From positions 18,759,772 to 18,823,771 of the forward strand of contig NC_091944.1 in assembly GCF_041260155.1 (NCBI RefSeq): a DNA stretch of 64,000 bases, written 5' to 3'. Below, piece after piece: positions 35,441 through 52,594 of this stretch. A program made the translations under genes and the position numbers. The stretch's first letter is position 1, and each line of letters begins with the position of its first letter. The DNA comes from Ptychodera flava. Its lineage: Eukaryota; Hemichordata; Enteropneusta; Ptychoderidae. Under the pieces are notes generated by a model. The model did not search any database and had not been told where the DNA came from. It saw only the letters and a program-made list of their open reading frames with translations.

Positions 35441-35799
35441 TTAAGGTAGTATGCACCTCGAAAGTGAAAGACTTAAACTTTTGCTCTAACTTTCCTCAAG
35501 GAATCTTTCAATCATTCTCTTTCAAAATCAAGAATAAAAATAGGGGGTCACCATGCAAATTTCGGTACTAGAGAAACAAATAACCAAAGATTTACCGATA
35601 TTAGAAATTCAAAATGGCCGCCCTCCCTGTGTTAACTCTATGGAGAAAAATAAAAATTTTTGATTTTCGAAAAATTAAGCCGGTAAAAAGTTTTCTTTTA
35701 CCAAGAGCTTTAAAATGAACCCCCACATGTGGTATATCAGAAGAGAATTGTAAAAGTTTGAGAGTCCGAATGTCTGTCCCCGAGGTGCGTTCTATCTAA
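35441..35799 (+). mobile_element. Family B TTAA element, best copy
   Basis: Begins TTAAGGTAGTATGCACCTCG and ends with the inverted, diverged form CGAGGTGCGTTCTATCTAA. About 355 bases, no coding capacity. Other copies at 31100, 32695 and 49105. Confidence 0.7.
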
Positions 35800-37859
35800 A
35801 CGCAGTGTGATTCGTTTGCTCTGTGCGTGCCTGAATTATCGGTGTATGGTCCACGGCCTCCACAACGATTTGACCTACCTTCCCACGTTACTTGCACTGG
35901 CAACACTTTCATCTCCCTTGTTCATGTACAGACACGAGGCATCACAACTCGGCAAAGTTGAATGATTCGTACTTATACGTTCATGACGACTGTAACTTCT
36001 GATGTGTTTTTCCCTCAGTATTTCTGTTAAGTTTGTTAGGTAGAGTTTCTTGCTCTTCCCTTAGATGAAACATGTAAATACAGTCACGATGTATGTATTC
36101 TCCGATGTTATTGTTGACAACTGAAACCTAGTCCGCGCGCTCTAGAATTGATTTGCACCAATTTGGATCATATATTATACACATTGCGCTGTGTTTGTGA
36201 AGTTAATAATTTGTATTTCAACATACCTCACAGAGAAGAAGGACAAAAAGTATTTGCTTTGTCGAACAAACATAATTACCTGTTAGCAAAGTACTGTAAC
36301 AGCTCATTTCAATTGCTCTACCACGAGTATTGCTAATTTTAGGTAATATGTAAGGTATATGGAGACGTAACAAGCACAAAACGAAACCACGGTTGAATGT
36401 TTCATGATATTTATTTACATTTATGCTTTACATTTATTTACATTTTTACATTTGCATTTTACACTTGCCAAAACAATCTGACAGAATTACAGCGTAAACA
36501 TAAAAGATATCGCACAAATTTCAGTAAATAGTTAAAGGCTGCACGAACTTGGAAATATTACTCGTTTACCGAGAATTCTTGTGGCGAAAAACAGTGTACA
36601 ATGGCTGACATTCGTTTTGCTCCGCTATCACCAAATTGTCTAAAATTAGTTCCTGTAGAATTACAAATACTATATTACCAAGAAAAAGTTACTAGTCTGT
36701 TTCCAAAGGGTGTTTAATGTGCATGCTATTACTTCCTATGAAAACTAATGAAAGTATAAGTGAGTTAAATCGTATGAAAATACCGCCGATGATTAATAAT
36801 GCTATAGTAATAATCATACTTTTTTAACATTCATATTATTGACATTATTTAGACGTATTTACTAATATAGAACTTGAGCGAATAAAGAAGTAAATAGTTT
36901 TGCATAACAACATTTTGTTTTGCCTCGTGACTGAATTTTGGGAAAAGTATTACTGAAGTGACGACTGGTTAAAAAAAGGAGAGCTTTTTAGGTTTGTAAT
37001 TCGCTATTTCCACCATACGCTTCATTTCGTAGTACTTTGAGGAGCAGACTATTGGCTATGAGACTACCAAAGTGGCCCTACATCACCACTGGAACTTTAA
37101 CGTTGCACCGATCAGGTGACCACATATTTTTTATGGGGGCTCACACCTGATTTTATTTCTTATCACGGTCAGACTTTACATCATATTTTTAGTGCTAGTA
37201 CATTTCATATTTTCTTGAACACATTTCATTAAGACTCATGGCCCATTCTATTTAAATGTTACATTCAGGCAGATCAAGAATATATATATATTTTTTTGGA
37301 GACCGTATCGGAAGAATAATGAAGATTTACAACATAAATGGAGACCCTGGTTTAGTGAGTCGTGATATATACCTGAAGCTGGTTTTGCTCGTAAAATATC
37401 GAATTATAAATTTGGCACTCTTCGCATTCATGTACGCTAACAGTGCATTTTGACTCTGAATATACTGAGACACATTGTCAAATAAAGTGTGATACTCCCC
37501 GTACACTAATATCATAATGTCTACTACAATTAGAATGAATTATTGGTGCATGAATGCTGGCTTAAAGCATATTCATTTCACACAGAGGTTTTTCAAAATG
37601 TTCATGCACCCTACAAGGTCCCACAAAATATTAGATAGTTGCTATAAGGGATTAAATAGAAATTTAAAATTGCAGCGGTGACTGACCCGTATATATCAGC
37701 AATTTCTATTGAGAATGTAAATGTTTTTTAAATGTAAATAAGTTTTATCAAGCCCTGTCTGTACATGATCATGTAATTTGAAAATGAGTGCATTCTGGAT
37801 CAACGCTTTGCAGAATTTTAATAATTGTTGTACGTCTGGCTTTACATAGTTACTCTTTC
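35800..37859. other. No gene recognised
   Basis: Includes an ATTTACATTT-rich tract near 36410-36460. No frame here shows motifs or splice structure. Confidence 0.4.
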
Positions 37860-37952
37860 CCCTGTTTGTCTATCTATCTGTCAGTCTGTCTGTCTCTATA
37901 TCTCCGTGTGTCTGTCTATATCTTTGTGTGTGCCCGTCTGTGTCTATCTCTA

Positions 37953-38043
<91 letters not shown>

Positions 38044-38142
38044 ATGTATGTATGTATGTATGTATGTATGTATGTATGTATGTATGTATGTATGTATGTA
38101 TGTATGTATGTATGTATGTATGTATGTATGTATGTATGTATG
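37860..38142. repeat. (TCTG)n then (TATG)n tetranucleotide array
   Basis: About 180 bases of TCTG with variants pass into about 100 bases of TATG, ending 13 bases before the stop codon of the TREX-like gene, so it probably lies in that gene's 3' UTR. Confidence 0.95.
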
Positions 38143-38154
38143 TTTGGCTGATAT

Positions 38155-40213
38155 CTAACAATCTTTTGAATTTGCATCGGCCCATTCAGTGAAATTGTTC
38201 TTCCACAGATGAAAAAATACCAGCTCCATCAATATTTCTGCATCTTTTTCAGCTTGCCAAGTTTGCTGTTTTTCAAGATACTTGTCAGCGAGGCTTCGCA
38301 GCCTGTAAGACGGTTCTTCTCTCGTCTGTCGGAAAAACTCCTTGGAATCGATGGTTCTGACTTCGGGTATGTCACCTGACACCTTAGACAGTTCATGACG
38401 CAAAATAGGGAAGTGGAACTGATTACCGTTGTGTGCCACAAGGCAGACAGGCTTTGGAAGGCGGTTCAGAAATGACTTGATTGCATTGTACACGTCTACA
38501 TCCATAGGCTTAAAGGACGATAGGTCTGATCCGTTCACCTTGTGGAGCTCTTTTGCAGCGTCTTCGATTGGCTTCATGGGGGACATGCACAGCAAGAGAC
38601 GGTTTGTTAGTCGCGGTTGTTGGCCAATAGGAAGTGGCCTACTTTCAATCTGGTCTCTCGTTACGGCAATGAGCGCCAATTCGATGACGTCAGGAAGGGA
38701 CCCGTCGTCGCCGGGCAAACCGGTGGTTTCCATTACAAGAGGAAGGAAGGTTTTTATTTTGGAATATGCCATGATCTGAGAATTAGAGAAGAAATAGATG
38801 AGATATATGTACATAGAGATGCATGTATATATATGTAAGAGATACGCTGTACATGTATCAAAGGGTTATATCCACATGGAACAGCATTAAAATAATCTTT
38901 ATAATGTAATACATGTTGTACATGCCTTTAAACAGAAAGTTAAACAGAAAGTTTTAGACTGTTGATCAAACCTAGGCCTTCCTAGGGAAATTTTAAAGGT
39001 TGACAATTCTCTGTCATAATAAAGAATAAAAATAGGTGTCACAGAGCAAAGTTTGCCATCACGGATAAATTATCGACCATGGTCTGACTTACTGTCGGTT
39101 TGCAGCGTTCGGTCTTGGAGGCAGAGCTGGTTGAAATGGCCTGTAGCCTTTGCGCGTGGCCTGTGACCCTGTGTCGGGAGTTCGCGCTAAGAGCTACAGC
39201 ACTTGAGGAAGTCAGTCTATATTTGATAAAAATATGACTAACGTCACTTCTTATGTGCAATATCAGGACGATACAAATGCGAAATAAACGGAAAGAAAAG
39301 AAAACTTTACGATGTTATACTCAATTGTTGCTTAATGGCACAATATACTGACAATTGAAATCAACGCTACGCAGTTCGTTCGTTGTTGACAGTGGTATTT
39401 AAGAGCGCTTTCACTTTTAAATCTGAATAATGTTGACATTCGTGTTTACGAGTGGTTTCACTTTTAAATCTTAAAATGGGAATAACTTACTGCAACTTCC
39501 AACTCAAGAATAATATACGGAAAATAACACATTTAAAGTATTTTTATTCTTTCCATTCATACATGTCAAATTCAATACAAATCTAAAATGTCAGACGAGT
39601 TTTCTAACTTCGTAGTTACCACAATTTGGCGAATATACAAATGACATCATTTAATTGCTATTTGCTTTGAGAACTAATGTACGAGTTTCTTTAGTGAAGT
39701 GGCTGTCCACGAATGATTTTGGAGCACTAAGATGCATTGTGTAAAGTTGTTTTTTAAAGATGCATATATGTAAGTGTATGCTCAAAATGACAACTTGAAG
39801 ATATTGTTACAGAAACAGCGTCTGCAACAAAGTAACAACAATAAAGACGAAAGCAATTACAACTACTTGGCATGGCGGTGATATACGATTACACCTTATT
39901 CACTCCAAAATACTGAAAGATTACTGGTTATTTATTTTGCGTGATTTGAAAGGTATGAGCGAGCTTAAATTAAAGACATTACGTTGTAAGCGCCATAGCT
40001 GTTGTGCTTTCAAATGTGACCGATATACTGGGCAGAAAAAAAAATTGCGCGTGCCCAGTACTATGCGGTTACAAAGGTGTCCTCTGGAATGTGCATGATG
40101 GAAGTAGAAATTGGCTGGTCATGGCATGTAATCCGAACGCGAAGAGCGTTCGTCGATCTTTACCTTGACAATAGTGACACCACTTTTCGCCGAACAATGC
40201 TATTCGTTGCCAT
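38155..40213 (-). CDS. TREX-like protein with degenerate active site, second full copy
   Basis: Coding exons 40164-40213 (MATNSIVRRKVVSLLS), 39093-39186 (94 nt) and 38155-38775 join in phase to 254 residues. Exo I is LVMETTGLP (Val62, Glu64), Exo II AHNGNQFHFP (His169), Exo III TWQAEKD (Trp221, Asp226): the same three losses as the gene at 29776. The leader up to about residue 42 has no acidic residue and several Arg, again like a mitochondrial presequence. The last exon also has its own ATG (38772) right after a strong acceptor, which would give a 205-residue leaderless form. The 5' end probably starts in a non-coding exon ending at 40806 (GACCGG/GTAAGT). The open frame and conserved splice pattern argue for a functional, non-catalytic protein. 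Confidence 0.77.
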
Positions 40214-40805
40214 AGGGATGATCCTGTAAAAGCGTCAAAGTACAAAGGTCAGAACCTTTAACCCCGGTGACATAAACACATTGAAATATGTCAGACAAAC
40301 ACAAAACGAAAGCACTCCTGCGTTAACAGAATAAAGGTAGCAATTGTCGCACAATTCAGTTGAAGCTATTGATATTTACAAAACGCGAATGAGGAATCAG
40401 CTTATGAGTCATTCTCTTTCTAACTTTTTGAAGTCAATACATTTCTGCCTTGTTCTGTTTGTGAAAAAAATAATAATCTATTTTAAGCTTTTAGACGACG
40501 TTCTTAAACGTTCCGTGTTCACCTTTTCGCCATGGGGAAGTTAAGTGTGGTAACGTCAAGATAAATTACTCTGTCGACCTTAGTGTGCGATACGCGTGTG
40601 CTCTGAGGCTGTGTAGATAAACTGTAGATATAGTTTTACATCGGACACAGAACGTTCTCATTGTTTGTGGTGGTGGTGGAGATTGGAGTGTAGAACGCGA
40701 CCCCTTGCTTCATGCAGAGCACGAAGTTCAGTCTCTGCTGTGTAACATGCAAAGGCAAAACTCAGAACCGCGAACTGACATTTGAAATAGAATGTATAAC
40801 TTACC

Positions 40806-40990
40806 CGGTCTACAAGTGCATTTGTTATGCGTACGTTTGTCCTGACCACATCTCTTCAGACGACACCGGTAATTTCCAATGACGACATACGCACCTGGAC
40901 CGCAGGCACTTGTGGGCTTTTCGATCATCGATGACACAATGCACCGATAACCTTTCAAGTTATAAATGACACATTGGTGCGCCAGGTACA
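40806..40990 (-). promoter_or_regulatory. Probable 5' UTR exon and core promoter of the TREX-like gene
   Basis: Ends at a strong donor GACCGG/GTAAGTT and faces the acceptor TTTTACAG eight bases before the ATG at 40213. An upstream AUG makes a 3-codon frame (MHL). The segment AAGGTTATCGGTGCATTGTGTC resembles the 34.93-kb block upstream of the paralogue; its last 20 bases are the best candidate start-site region. Confidence 0.4.
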
Positions 40991-41289
40991 ATTGTTAATA
41001 ACTCACCAGCATTTAGCCTACCTGTCTGTGAGATAACAAACTTATTCGTATATATCTTTTGTTACTGGCCTCGTCGATAAAAATGAAAATAAGCCCCTTC
41101 TTCTACGGTATTTTTGAGTTAATTTTTAACAATGGTACGCTAGTACAATACATATAAGATAACCTCACGCCTTTGTTGTACTAGGTACCAACTTTGCAAA
41201 CCACTATTGTTATCGGATATGATCAACAAAAGGGCTACACACTTCCGTGAAGGGTATCTTACCTTTGACCTCAAATTCACCCCTCGCAT

Positions 41290-42255
41290 AGAGATAATGC
41301 CACTCATACAATATTATTATTATTACTATTTAATTCTTAACAAACGCACTACACATACGTTTCAGTGCATTGTACATACCATAAAGGACCAAAAAAAGAC
41401 AAAGTTATCAGATAGTAAAACAACTCAGAATTGACTTAAAATTTGAAATGATGAATTAAAACTAAGAAAATGAGTTAAAATATAGTGTCCAGTAAAACTG
41501 AGTCCAATAGAATAAAATATAGAAATGCGTAATCCCTGTAAAAAACATAAATGGACTTATGAATAGTACTTAGTAAAAAGATGTGTCTTTAAACCACGTT
41601 TAAAACAGTCAATAGCTTGAGCGGTACGAATTTCAAGCGGCAAAGAATTCCATAAATCAGGTGCAAACACAGAAAAGGCTCTTTGACCGTACGCTTTCTT
41701 AAACTTCCCTCGTGGTGGCACTAACCGTACGGAGTTCGATGATCGCAGGTCTCTGGATGGGACATACATTTCGGTCAGTTCTTTCCAGTAAAGTGGTGCG
41801 ATTCCATGAACAACTTTAAAGGTAAGTAGCAAAACTTTACATATAATGCGAGCCTCTATTAGAAGCCAATTCAGATCAGTTAAAACTGGAGTGATGTGAC
41901 AAAATCTACGTGTACGGCTAACGAGGCGAGCAGCAGCGTTTTGGACTGATTGAAGACGCGCAAGTTGATCTAGATCTTTGTGGACACCATAGAGGAGACT
42001 ATAACAATAGTCCAATCGAGAAGTAACAAACGCGTGGATTAATTTCTCTGTGGTTGCTTTATCCAGTAAATTACGTATCTTGCTAATCCTAGATAATAAA
42101 AAATAACCATTCCTGCAGATCTGACTTATATAATTTGACATGGAGCCATCACTGCTGAGAGAAACACCTAAATTCTGAACGGAGAGAGAAGGAATGATGT
42201 TGATTTCACGTACTCTCAGGCTGGTCAGTAGTATAGTATCTGATTTAATACCGTT
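41290..42255 (-). mobile_element. 5'-truncated LINE, C-terminal ORF2 and 3' UTR
   Basis: The frame 41557-42141, extendable upstream to about 42250 (SVQNLGVSLSSDGSM), matches the segment after the reverse transcriptase of CR1/Jockey-type LINEs: LIHAFVTSRLDYCYSLLYG, RLQSVQNAAARLV, ITPVLTDLNWL, LLLTFKVVHGIAPLYW, FSVFAPDLWNSLPLEIR, FKRGLKTHLF. About 240 bases of 3' UTR end in an AATAATAATA tail near 41313-41330. The frame is open over 200 codons, so this copy is fairly recent, but endonuclease and reverse transcriptase are absent. Confidence 0.88.
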
Positions 42256-45200
42256 TGCCGACTTTGTTCAATCGTTCAAAATTTCACGAAAAATGTCAAT
42301 ATTACTTTTGTGCAACTTAAATACTATTATCATATTGTTTTGTTTTGTATAAAGTCAGTGAAAAGTTTTAAAATGTGTCGGTTTTCTTGTTTTACTGTCA
42401 GATGTATGGGTATTTAATATCACTAGTCTAGTACATCTTCCGCTGCGTAGTCAAACCGGCTAACAATAATCTGAGAATGAAATATGATGTCATTCTGTTA
42501 GTTTGAGAAAGATAACATTATCTTATTATCTAGTATGAAAAGTAATGGACAATATAGCGTTTCACATTAATCGTCAGTAGTTTAGCAAGTCGCTAGATAA
42601 GCGTTAGGAGTCACGGCTAGGTATATATCTAACAGCCTTAATGAAACCTGTTGGGCTGATAATTTGCACATGGCAACGCCTGTCGTGCCATGTTTCATGC
42701 AAATGTGTGCGGAGGAGCAACCAATAAGAAATATCCAAAATCAGAAAGAAGTGAACCCATATTAGCACGGAAGCTAAAATCTTGTGTGTCTATTCTCTGA
42801 AAAAGGTCCATGGGGAAGGTCTGTTTGTTTGTACATGTTCTCTACAGTATTTGAAAACTTTAAACATTTCGCAAAAGACAAATATGAAAAACATATTTAT
42901 AATTTGGTAAGCATGTCACGAGTAATGCAAACACCTTTTTATAATACTTTGCAATTAAAAGCATTTATGAACAAAAGTTTTCTATCGGGAAGGTAATGAA
43001 ATAATAGATAGGTTAGATACAGCTGATTTTTTCGGAAGTTTGTCGTAATAGTAAAAGATTGCCTCTCCGAATAATACTTTGAGAAAGACAGGTAAAGTAG
43101 CAGACGCTGTACGACTAATCAAGCCATAGGTGTCTTATAATCCATATAGCAATTTCTCTTAGGCACTAGAGTCCTTTGACGGAAAATCGCAAACGGACTC
43201 TCGTAGCCATTTTGAAAAGCTGGAACAACTTTCGTTGTATTGTGAAGAGGTTACTTCACTACTGTCTCACATGACCCTTTCTAACTACAGACCAGGGCGA
43301 AAATTTGTGAGGGTGCAGTTGCTTTTGGGGATTTTTCATGATCTTGATTTGCTGCTGTTTTCACTGGCGCAAGCATTGTAATGCAAACATACTATCAGGA
43401 TCTTGGTAAATGGCCATGGATTATGACAGTGACACAGCAGTAGTAAATATATAAAATTAGTTCTGAAATGTTTTCCAAACAAAGCACTTCTGTTTGCTGT
43501 ATGTTAAAATTAAACCATTAAAAGTAACAATTGAGTATTGAGTTTGATGCCTGCAAACAAACCACTGTTTGTGTAGTATCAAACCAGAGTGTTACCGAAA
43601 GGATAACCCTAGGTCATCTCTTATCACGTATCATCGGTTTTAGACAAGTCTAACTCACGGTCTGGCCGCAAGTAATGACAGAGGGATGGAAACGGCGTTA
43701 GCACGTCTTCTGTAAGTGGATAACTAAGATGACAGGCAGGACTGCTTTAACTTAATTACATCACAATTTCAAAGGTGAAAGTGAAACAAATTATGGGTCT
43801 TTTTAGATAAAAATGATAATAATATGACCTATAATTAACACAAAACAACAACAAAAAACGCATATTATGCAAGCATTTCATGATTGATCTCCTACCTGAA
43901 TGTTATCTTGTTGCTGTTAAGTTCCTTTTGTAACGTCTTTTAAATATGCAAGTTTATTAACAATGAATATTTTACATTGTATTTATGCGTGGATCTCGTG
44001 AAGTCAATGAAAGCATGTCGACGTTAACGGAGAAAATTGATATTTATCGGCTGAGTGGAATTATAGTTGTGACCTTCTAGAGATTTTGACTGGCACTTAT
44101 TGTAAACTGAGCTATGGAATGGGACCAGGTTTGAAAAACAGAGAGCACACGGCATGACTTAGGGGCCGTGGACTATCAAAACACGCGCAAGTGGCTCTAT
44201 TTCGATTACAACAATAGCACTACATACTTTTATATCGCAAAGTCTCGCTACACGTTATGATGTATCGTAAAATATCCTGCTATATTGTTTGCCGTGTACC
44301 AGGCAAGTGCTAGTGCGGCACCGGCGCTACACCAGCATTTTTTTTTGACATACATGTGGCCAAGTTCATGTGTAAAATAACGTATCAATCATTTTGGTTA
44401 CACTGTTTCAATTCATTTCATTCTATTGCTTGAACAAAGACAAAGAAGGACATAAAGTTAAACGGCAGAAACACTGTTAGAAAAGGAAAGAGTTGCAGGT
44501 ACCTGTGTATGATCGTACTCATCAGATTACAAAGATTCGGTGTGTCACCGCATTGTTTCAATTTGTTGCAATTTCATAGCGACGTAATTATCGCTTGTCG
44601 GTATGCAGATAGAGAATGAGGCTTGGTTGGATTTTTGCACTTCCAAACTTTCGTTCGTTTGAGTTGGGAGGGGGGATGTTGAGGCCAAATGCAATCAGTT
44701 GCGTTTACCGTGCGGATGTTTTAATTATCCACGACCCCTTAGTGCCATGTGCCTCCTTGTTTGTGATCTACATGCAGCAAATTGGCATGCTAAGTAATGT
44801 TTGGCTCATTCTTGTGAAACGTTGCGCAGCGAGAGTTTCGCTGGTGACACAATCGATCTTTGTTCCTGTCCTGAAGCTTCCTGCGCGTATTTGCGATTGT
44901 CGATATTGACCGATGGATTGAAATAATATCTTAGACAAACTCCACTTTTACAACTAGACAATATAGCAGTTTTATCTAAGGTACGTATGGGGACACACGT
45001 GTTGCATATACAAACGGGACTACATAACATAAACCTGACCGGCAGCGAATTTGAATTTTCCTCAGACAAACTGGTGGAAGATTGAGAACATATCCTCTCT
45101 TACAGCAAAAACTACAAATATCACCAAACCGTCTTCTACAAACCAACCATGACCACTACAGACTTTACAAATATATAAACAAGAGTAGATAAGTCATAAA

Positions 45201-48200
45201 TATTCAAAAGATGAAAACAGAGCTTTCTGAGAATATATATATTTGACAAAAGTATTGGAATGTATATGTTTTTCAAACGTATTCCTTGATATTTGATGTT
45301 TTCATGAGTTAAGCAGAACCTTTACTGCATTTATTATTTAAATTGAAATATTATTTGATAAATGTTTACTTTGTTAGCATTTTTGGTCGAATACGCCCTA
45401 AGAGGGCCAGATTAAACACATATATGTAGGCAGCCGCTGGCATTTTTTCACGACAAATACAGAATGTAACCTTTGTTAATTTTCTGCGTCAATGCACAGC
45501 ATTTTTATTCCTTATGTAGCTGACTGTGAGCTATGAAATGGTGAGTGCTACTATGGAGGTAGTCATAGTAACAAATTCCTTGAGCTTACAGAGACAAAAG
45601 TCCTAACACATGCTGTGACTACTATGCTCGATGCAAAAAACAACATACCCAGGAATTCGTGTAAACACAGTAAAATGCATGTTTCTCGGTGACTTTTCTT
45701 CGTGAAACATCTATTTATTGAAGTACAGTACAATATATGTTTCGTTATAATCAGATATTCAAATCGTTTCAAACGAAATCGATACATCACACACATTTAC
45801 AGCTGTGCAGTGACTGCCATATAACAAATATAACCTAGGACTTGAACAGAAAGTTGGCAATATCTGTACATAGCAGAATCTTATTCTGAACATAATCTAT
45901 TAGCACGATAATTTGGTAAACATATTTCAGGATACTTCATCATTTTAGCACTTATTAGAAGGCAGGTAGTGTCTGCAACGACAGAATCAAAACTTTTATA
46001 TACAAAAAACTTCCATATAATTGCACGTGCAGAATCTCACAACATCAACAATTACATGCAATTTTGGCTAGAAATTTATAAACATAATGATGTAACTGTT
46101 CCCATACATGTACATAATGAGGAAATACAAGCTTTATTTTTTGTCAGATTTCAGTCATCGCCTTCAGATGGATTCAAAATCAGTTGTATTAATCTCTGTC
46201 TTGAATTGCATTTACGTAAGACAGTGCGTGATTTTAAATATCAACATTCGATTCTATTAGTTTATGTGTAGAATTTATCATATTTGCGTGGTTGATGATC
46301 TTCACGTATTCCTCTTTAAATTAATCTTATAACTGATACTTTATTATAAAAGCCATACCAACTAAAATGTAATCTATCTTAAAATACATAGCTGATTTTG
46401 TTCACGATTAAAATGTATATGAAGTCAACACAGAGAAGAAGATAAAAAAAAAATTCGTTCATGACCACTTGTTTTGCATCAGAAACGTTCTAAAAATGAT
46501 GCTTTTACTAACATCTTCTTAAAATAAAACATATCCACTTAAGCCAGAGAAAAAAAAATCTTGTTCATCGGATTTTTTGGACCAAGTCCCAGGAGCGGCG
46601 AGCGAAAATTTTTTTTATTTTTTTTAGGCCGAAGGTAAGCGCGGTTCTCTGGCATTTTTGCACAGATGCAGACAAGGCTAGATAATTGTTTCCCTTTTTA
46701 CCAGAAATATCTCAGACAAGAAACACTGATACTGGTAACTGAATTCAATACTATATTTCCCAACAATAACGTAGGCCATTACATTCACAGTTAGTGTTTG
46801 CACAACATATTCTGAGTATTCTTGACCGCGGACATCCGGGAACTTGCGGTTTTTTACGTCATTTTTGCGTCACACTGCCGTGAGAACAAAATATTGAAGT
46901 GTGAATTTTTCAACCTTTACACCAGTATTCAAAGTTTCAACATTATGTCAATGATAAACACTAAGTTCTGTCCTTTGTCACATAATTTCTGCATTGTTCA
47001 CTGTCCTGTATAGTCAAATCCCAATTCACCTCACTCGCGTGCAATAGGTGAAAGATTTAACATTAGTTGCTATAGGACTTTGTATACATTGTTCCTGTTC
47101 ATTTTCATGAACCAGTTGAAGATGAATAAAGAAAATAAATGGGTGCACAAATTATTCATATGGGAAGAAGGATGTTAATGAAATATTGTGTAAGGAGAAA
47201 TACAATTGCCCGATACACCAGGTATCCTACAATAATGAATCACACACTGAAAGAATTTCTTTGATCAAAAGAGCAATATTCAGTGCAGTACATTGTAATT
47301 TTCTTTTTTTTTGAAGACACAAACAAGCAAACTAAGTATTTGTATACTTTAACCAGTGACAACCCTAGGCCACCATATACCTCCATGGTGAAAGTGACGT
47401 CGCTCCGCGGTCAAGAATTTCAACATTCTCTCAGAATAAAACTGAAATGTACAGCAAATCAATGAAAGCCAACAATTCAGTATTGTCCTTTAATATTGTC
47501 CTGGTGGGACCTAGCATCCGAGTTTTTTTTTCATTTTACTTTGGCCCCACGTTTTGGCCTCTTTACCACTGTCTCTACACATTTTATACAATGGTCTAAC
47601 AACACTGTACTGTGATCGGAGTGAAGTTATATAGTCATCATTCAGATCGTACTTTAACATCGACGCAACTATGTGTTTTGTCATTGCCGTAAATTTTTAT
47701 ACTTTCGATGCAATTTTCATTTAATCGGACGCACCGTCCATCTGCTGTCACGATCTTGTTGAATAAATCGCCAAACTTAATATCAGGACAAACACTGAAT
47801 TATGAATAGCGTCTTTGGAACTAACTGTTGGCCATCACGTCGAATGTTGGCGATCAAATTAATACTCACGATGTGACATGTACTAACCTTTACAAAACGA
47901 GGAAATTTCTGGCCAAATCGACCCACTTTGCGTCGTGATTCGCCAAATTCAGACGTCACAACAACGTGTTGGCGGTCAACAACGTCGGAAGGCTCATTCA
48001 AAATCCCGTGCCCGCGAAAACCCGACAAAGTGTAGGGCGCCACCAGCGGCAGTACTAAAAATATTTGTAATGCGGAAGTAAGAAATAAAAAATTCCAAAT
48101 ACGCCAAAGTAGAAGCGGCGATTCCGATGAACAATTTATTTTTTCTTCCTGGCCTTAATACAAATTACAAAGCTCTCTTAAATGTTAAAAGGTATCATAC

Positions 48201-48691
48201 ACTTGGTTCAAGTCGACAATGGTGTAAATAAAATCATTTCGACAAGTTATAATGTTACTTGTTGTTTGACTAAGATTGAGATACGACCCTGTGCCGTACT
48301 CAGTGAGTTACACAGAGCGTGGCGTCTGAGCTTGTGTGATGTGAACGTGTTTTTGCAGTCATTTTGTGAACGCGATTGTCTGCCATTCCCCCCTCCCAGA
48401 ATCAAAGACTTGTGAATCTCATGATGATCTCTCTTCATCACTTGCAGAAAAAGATAGTCATCGTTATTCTACTTCACCGCATTGACTAAATTAGTTTTCA
48501 TTCTCAAACTCCTACAAAGTCTTATTATAATCTATAAGAGCCAATCTATCAATCTGCAATTGCTGAAAAATTCTATGTTCTGTATTTTGCTTAAATCAAG
48601 TCAGCAAGGTTGTTCCTGTCAATCACAACAGAACGGGGTCAGGAAGACGTAAGCGGATACAAATCTCAGCATGGCTTTACAATGTCACATT
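42256..48691. other. Long region without a recognised gene
   Basis: Only short frames without domains, splice partners or paralogues. A possible exon at 47883-48030 (minus) ends at a fair donor (GTAAAG/GTTAGT) in locally less AT-rich DNA, and could be a first exon or promoter, but nothing links to it. 46540-46640 holds a poly-T/poly-A rich stretch around GGACCAAGTCCCAGGAGCGG. Confidence 0.4.
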
Positions 48692-51229
<2,538 letters not shown>

Positions 51230-51409
51230 TTGTCTGTCTCTCACGGACGACAGTGTGTCGAGACAATTTAATGTTTCTGTCTGCCATATCGTATTTTGAA
51301 TTGACCGTTCCAGAGAAGGAATGAATATGCCCTTAGAGTGGTCTATCTGTCTGTCTGTCGTTGAACACTGGCATCAGACGACAGCTCATGTTTGATGGAT
51401 TCAACTCTG

Positions 51410-52590
<1,181 letters not shown>

Positions 52591-52594
52591 TCGT

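Noticed and set aside
37916-38185. Regular array considered as CRISPR or tandem repeat gene
   Set aside because: Plain TCTG/TATG tetranucleotide repeats without spacers.
40728-40991. Cys-rich open frame (CVIYNLKGYRCIV, NYRCRLKRC, KCTCRPG) as a secreted peptide gene
   Set aside because: It runs to a strong splice donor but has no supported start, and the related block at 34.9 kb does not keep the frame or cysteines. It fits better as a 5' UTR exon and promoter of the TREX-like gene.
47783-48043. Minus-strand 86-codon frame with good donor
   Set aside because: No ATG, no partner exon, no motif. Kept only as a possible first exon in the gap entry.
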